Assembly: GCA_003221695.1 (NCBI GenBank)
Contig: QHSX01000056.1
Span: 62,001-126,000 of the forward strand
From: Candidatus Rokuibacteriota bacterium
GTDB taxonomy: Bacteria > Methylomirabilota > Methylomirabilia > Rokubacteriales > CSP1-6
Length of the DNA: 64,000 nucleotides
Direction: 5' to 3'
Shown here: in pieces, positions 62,301 to 64,000 of the stretch
Position numbering within the stretch: the first letter of the stretch is position 1
Layout: each line of letters starts with the position of its first letter
Program-made: the position numbers and the translations under genes
The notes under the pieces: generated by a model
Database searches by the model: none
Seen by the model: the letters and a program-made list of their open reading frames with translations, nothing else
What the model was told of the DNA's origin: nothing

Positions 62301-63475
62301 ACGTGGGGCGCCTGCCCGAGGCGGAGCGCGACACGCGACTCTTCGATCTCCTCCTCCGCCAGGGGTTCTCGCTGACCGCCCTCGGGCGTGTCCAGGAGGT
62401 GCTCGACCTGCTCCTTCCGCACCAGGAGCGCGTCGATCGCCAGGGCGACCGCGCGCTTGCCGGCCGCTATTACTTCCTCGTGGGCCGCACGTACAGCTTC
62501 CTCGGACAGTACGAGCGGGCGGCCCAGAACGCTCGGCGCGCGATCGCCGAAGCCACGCAGTGCGGCGACGAGGCGACGATGGGCAAGGCGTATTCGCTCC
62601 TGGCGATCCAGAGCGTGCTCTCGGGCGAGGCGCACGCGGGCCTCGAGCACGGTCGCCAGGCGATCGCGCTGCTCGAGCGGACCGCCGAGCGCTGGTGGCT
62701 CGGCCACGCCTACTGGATGGTCGGACTCAACTACTGCCAGATGGGGGAGTTCGAGCCCGCGCTCCAGGCCGAGGGTCGCGCCCACGCCATCGGCGAGGGC
62801 ATCGGCGACCCCAAGCTCCAGTCTTTCGCGTCCTGGGTGAGCGGAATCATCTACGCCTCGGTCGGTGAGTACGCCGCGGGCATCGCGGCGTGCGAGCGGG
62901 CGCTCCGTCAAGCGCCCGACCCCCTCGAGCGGGCGATCGCGGCGGGCTGCCTCGGGTACGCCTACCTCGAACAGGGGGACACGGCCGCAGCGATTTCGCA
63001 CCTCGAGCGCTCCGTCCAGCAGTTCGCGGAATTCCGCTACCGCCCCTTCCAGGGATGGTTCTCCGCGATCCTCGCCGAGGCGTGCCGGCGGGAGCGCCAG
63101 CTCGAGCGAGCCACGGACCTCGCCATGCAGGGGCTTGTGCTCACGCGCGAGGCGAACTTCCGCACGGGCCTCGGCTGGGCCCAGCAGGCGCTCGGTCGGA
63201 TCGCCGTGACGCGCGGCGCCTATGCCGAGGCCCAGGCGCAGCTCAACGCGGCGCGGGAGACCTTCGCGGCGATCCGCTCGCGGTACGAGCTGGGCCGCAC
63301 CTACCTCGACCTGGCCTCGCTGGCGCGCCTTCAGGGAAACCAGGAGGCGGTCGTGACGAACCTCCGGGCCGCGCACGACCTCTTCCGCACCCTCCGGGTC
63401 GAGAAGTATGTCGGGCTCGCGGCGCACCTCGCCCGCCAGGCTGGTGTCGTCCTGTCCGGCGAACCATCCGCCTGA
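59384..63475 (+). CDS. Sigma54-AAA/Fis/cyclase-like/STAND-ATPase/TPR fusion regulator
   Basis: About 1363 residues. Order: sigma54-type AAA+ domain (Walker A GETGAGKG, 'GMIFLDEIGLL', 'RWPGNVRELSNVIERV'), Fis-type HTH ('GWNISRTAARLGITRNTLRYRLEKHG'), a class III cyclase-like domain (about 360-540), an AAA16/STAND ATPase ('GIVGEAGIGKSRLVFELRQRL', 'VFVVEDLHWVDKTS') and a long TPR tail. The loop that contacts sigma54 reads GAFTDA, not GAFTGA, and the cyclase domain lacks both metal-binding Asp residues. No receiver domain. Likely a one-component sensor-regulator. TTG 59384 is a tentative start (TTG 59396 also possible); GGAGG is adjacent. Confidence 0.8.
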   Translation: MNRLLRELVGESPGIEAVREKIQRLLDRKLGSRHLPPILIDGETGAGKGLVAWLIHRAGPRADGPFVPVNCAAIPETLLESELFGHERGAFTDARQAKPGLFQAAHRGMIFLDEIGLLPEGLQAKLLKVIEERSVRRLGSTRSEPIDVWIVAATNEDLAVATRARRFREDLYHRLAVLTLRVPPLRERREDVLLLADHFLARAGAEYGLAPKTFTPDARAALLSYRWPGNVRELSNVIERVTLLAEEPEVTAEMLGLHEAPARSESAGALEARARPLADAADSTERSRLLEALGETGWNISRTAARLGITRNTLRYRLEKHGLHREGGATPRRRPSEPAPRPRPVAVGAPPASPTPAPASAVRWERRRVTLLRAVVGAPGLASPLYTSRAVQVLVEKAQSFGGQVEELSPAGVMAAFGLEPVEDAPRRAAHAAMAIQKAGERARRAGDEPWEFRIGIHVDQLLVGQAAGHLRIDPDAKRGAGGVLDVLVGAADGGTTVVSEAAASLLERRFALTAIDARTPDVVPGRVYRLGHERRGLGFGQRLARFVGRDQDLQLLLSRLTAVPRGHGQVVGIVGEAGIGKSRLVFELRQRLRGEEVTYLRGRCLSHGSAVPYLPLVDILHHAFRITEADEPARIRERVHAGLSELEIDPDETAPFLLRLFGVKEGTERLEVLSDEVMGTRTLDAFRQIILKGSRRRPIVFVVEDLHWVDKTSEDSLAFLVEHLSAAPILFLATYRPGYRPRWIDKSYATQIALQPLSHQESLELVRSVLPSSPLPERLTRLILDKAEGNPFFLEEMSRAVAEQGGLRASLAVPDTIQELLQARIDRLPVESRRLLQTASLLRREFSPELLEAIWEGPLGPHLEELARLEFLYEQGRPGGPVYAFKHALIQEVAYASLPESDRRALHAAAGRALESLYAGRLEEAYDSLAYHYSKTDDSAKAVEYLTRSAERAARSYAHEEAVRALQEAVAHVGRLPEAERDTRLFDLLLRQGFSLTALGRVQEVLDLLLPHQERVDRQGDRALAGRYYFLVGRTYSFLGQYERAAQNARRAIAEATQCGDEATMGKAYSLLAIQSVLSGEAHAGLEHGRQAIALLERTAERWWLGHAYWMVGLNYCQMGEFEPALQAEGRAHAIGEGIGDPKLQSFASWVSGIIYASVGEYAAGIAACERALRQAPDPLERAIAAGCLGYAYLEQGDTAAAISHLERSVQQFAEFRYRPFQGWFSAILAEACRRERQLERATDLAMQGLVLTREANFRTGLGWAQQALGRIAVTRGAYAEAQAQLNAARETFAAIRSRYELGRTYLDLASLARLQGNQEAVVTNLRAAHDLFRTLRVEKYVGLAAHLARQAGVVLSGEPSA

Positions 63476-63508
63476 TATGCGCGCCGACCGCGGTAGAATG
63501 GCGGGGTT

Positions 63509-64000
63509 GTGAGTAAGCTCAGGCTCTTTCTCATACGGCACGGGGAAACGGCGTGGTCGCGCGAGCGGCGATTCGCGGGCTCGCGGGACGTCCCGCTCGC
63601 CCCGGCGGGGCTCCGCCAGTGCGAGGCGGTGGCCAGCACTCTGGCGTCCCAGATCGTGGCGGCGGTCTACGCGAGCCCGCTCGAGCGGGCGCACGCCTCG
63701 GCGGAGGTGATCGCCCGGCCTCACCGGCTCCCCGTGGTGATCGAGCCGGCGTTCCGCGAGATGGCGTTCGGCGAGTGGGAGGGGCTGACCCGCGGGGAGG
63801 TCGCCGCGCGCTTCCCTGACGATTACGAGCGCTGGCGCGCCGCGCCGCATCTCCTGCGCGTCGTCGGAGGGGAGACCCTTGCCGAGGTCGCAGACCGGGT
63901 CGGGGCCGGCGTGAGCGAGCTCCGGGAAACGCACGACGGGGCGACGGTCGTGCTCGTGAGCCACGCGGTCGTGATCCGACTCGTCGTCCTCGACGCGCTC
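63509..64000 (+). CDS. Histidine phosphatase/phosphoglycerate mutase family, 3' clipped
   Basis: 164 codons to the window edge from a GTG at 63509. 'LRLFLIRHGETAWSRERRFAGSRDVPLAPAGLRQC' has the RHG catalytic His, 'YASPLERAHASAEVIA' and 'FREMAFGEWEGLTRGEV' follow, and 'VVLVSHAVVIRLVV' holds the second His. Most bacterial members of this length are alpha-ribazole phosphatase (CobC)-like or broad phosphatases. TAGAAT lies 9 nt before the start. Confidence 0.85.
   Translation, partial: MSKLRLFLIRHGETAWSRERRFAGSRDVPLAPAGLRQCEAVASTLASQIVAAVYASPLERAHASAEVIARPHRLPVVIEPAFREMAFGEWEGLTRGEVAARFPDDYERWRAAPHLLRVVGGETLAEVADRVGAGVSELRETHDGATVVLVSHAVVIRLVVLDAL

Overview
The window is very GC-rich, densely coded bacterial DNA. 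It has a complete-looking division and cell-wall (dcw) cluster, lipoprotein signals, a DNPR-type MurE (meso-diaminopimelate peptidoglycan), a fused indolepyruvate:ferredoxin oxidoreductase and an oligopeptide ABC transporter. I infer a Gram-negative soil or subsurface lineage of the Rokubacteria/Methylomirabilota kind. That assignment rests on gene style and composition only; there is no rRNA or tRNA in the window.

Layout. (1) 1-8.5 kb: a clipped minus-strand ORF, then a sigma54-type promoter followed by a run of closely spaced plus-strand genes: a secreted beta-propeller protein, an anchored protein of unknown family, and a RiPP-like maturation set (S26B signal-peptidase-like protease, HprK-like kinase, PqqD-like chaperone, a 55-codon two-cysteine peptide gene, radical SAM/SPASM enzyme, nucleotidyltransferase). 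(2) 8.5-11.2 kb: two tandem NtrC-consensus sites and a second sigma54 promoter in front of a decayed SBBP-repeat lipoprotein gene. (3) 11.2-21.3 kb: accessory stretch with a NYN ribonuclease, HicAB, a retropepsin-like protease, a secreted nuclease, a tannase-family esterase, two PIN toxin-antitoxin pairs, the 2-oxoacid oxidoreductase and ArfB. (4) 21.3-32.9 kb: adenine deaminase, DUF445 protein, peptide ABC transporter, a 76-bp tandem repeat array, aldehyde dehydrogenase, amidase, a pseudopilin-like protein and an M48 protease. (5) 33.0-49.2 kb: dcw cluster mraZ-rsmH-ftsL-ftsI-murE-murF-mraY-murD-ftsW-murC-murB-ftsQ-ftsA-ftsZ with a TTGACA promoter and MraZ boxes; murG and ddl are absent. (6) 49.2-58.1 kb: pgeF, yggS, proC, yggT, divIVA, DUF167, mtnA, a double-domain SagB-like oxidoreductase, a class V aminotransferase and serA. 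(7) 58.1-64 kb: two histidine-rich membrane hydroxylase-like genes behind an SD-sequestering hairpin, a giant sigma54-AAA/Fis/cyclase-like/STAND/TPR fusion, and a clipped phosphoglycerate mutase-family gene.

Main results of the hunt. First, the RiPP-like locus carries a small peptide gene (6019-6186) that is easy to miss, and it lies in a gene run preceded by a sigma54-type promoter; the next transcription unit also has a sigma54 promoter plus NtrC-type enhancer sites. Second, short tandem repeats sit in gene junctions. The two inside the dcw operon have periods divisible by three (48 and 54 bp) and form small open frames that bridge mraY-murD and ftsW-murD junctions through overlapping or abutting stop/start codons. 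Third, several genes show a TANNNT hexamer exactly 6 nt before the start codon, suggesting leaderless transcripts.
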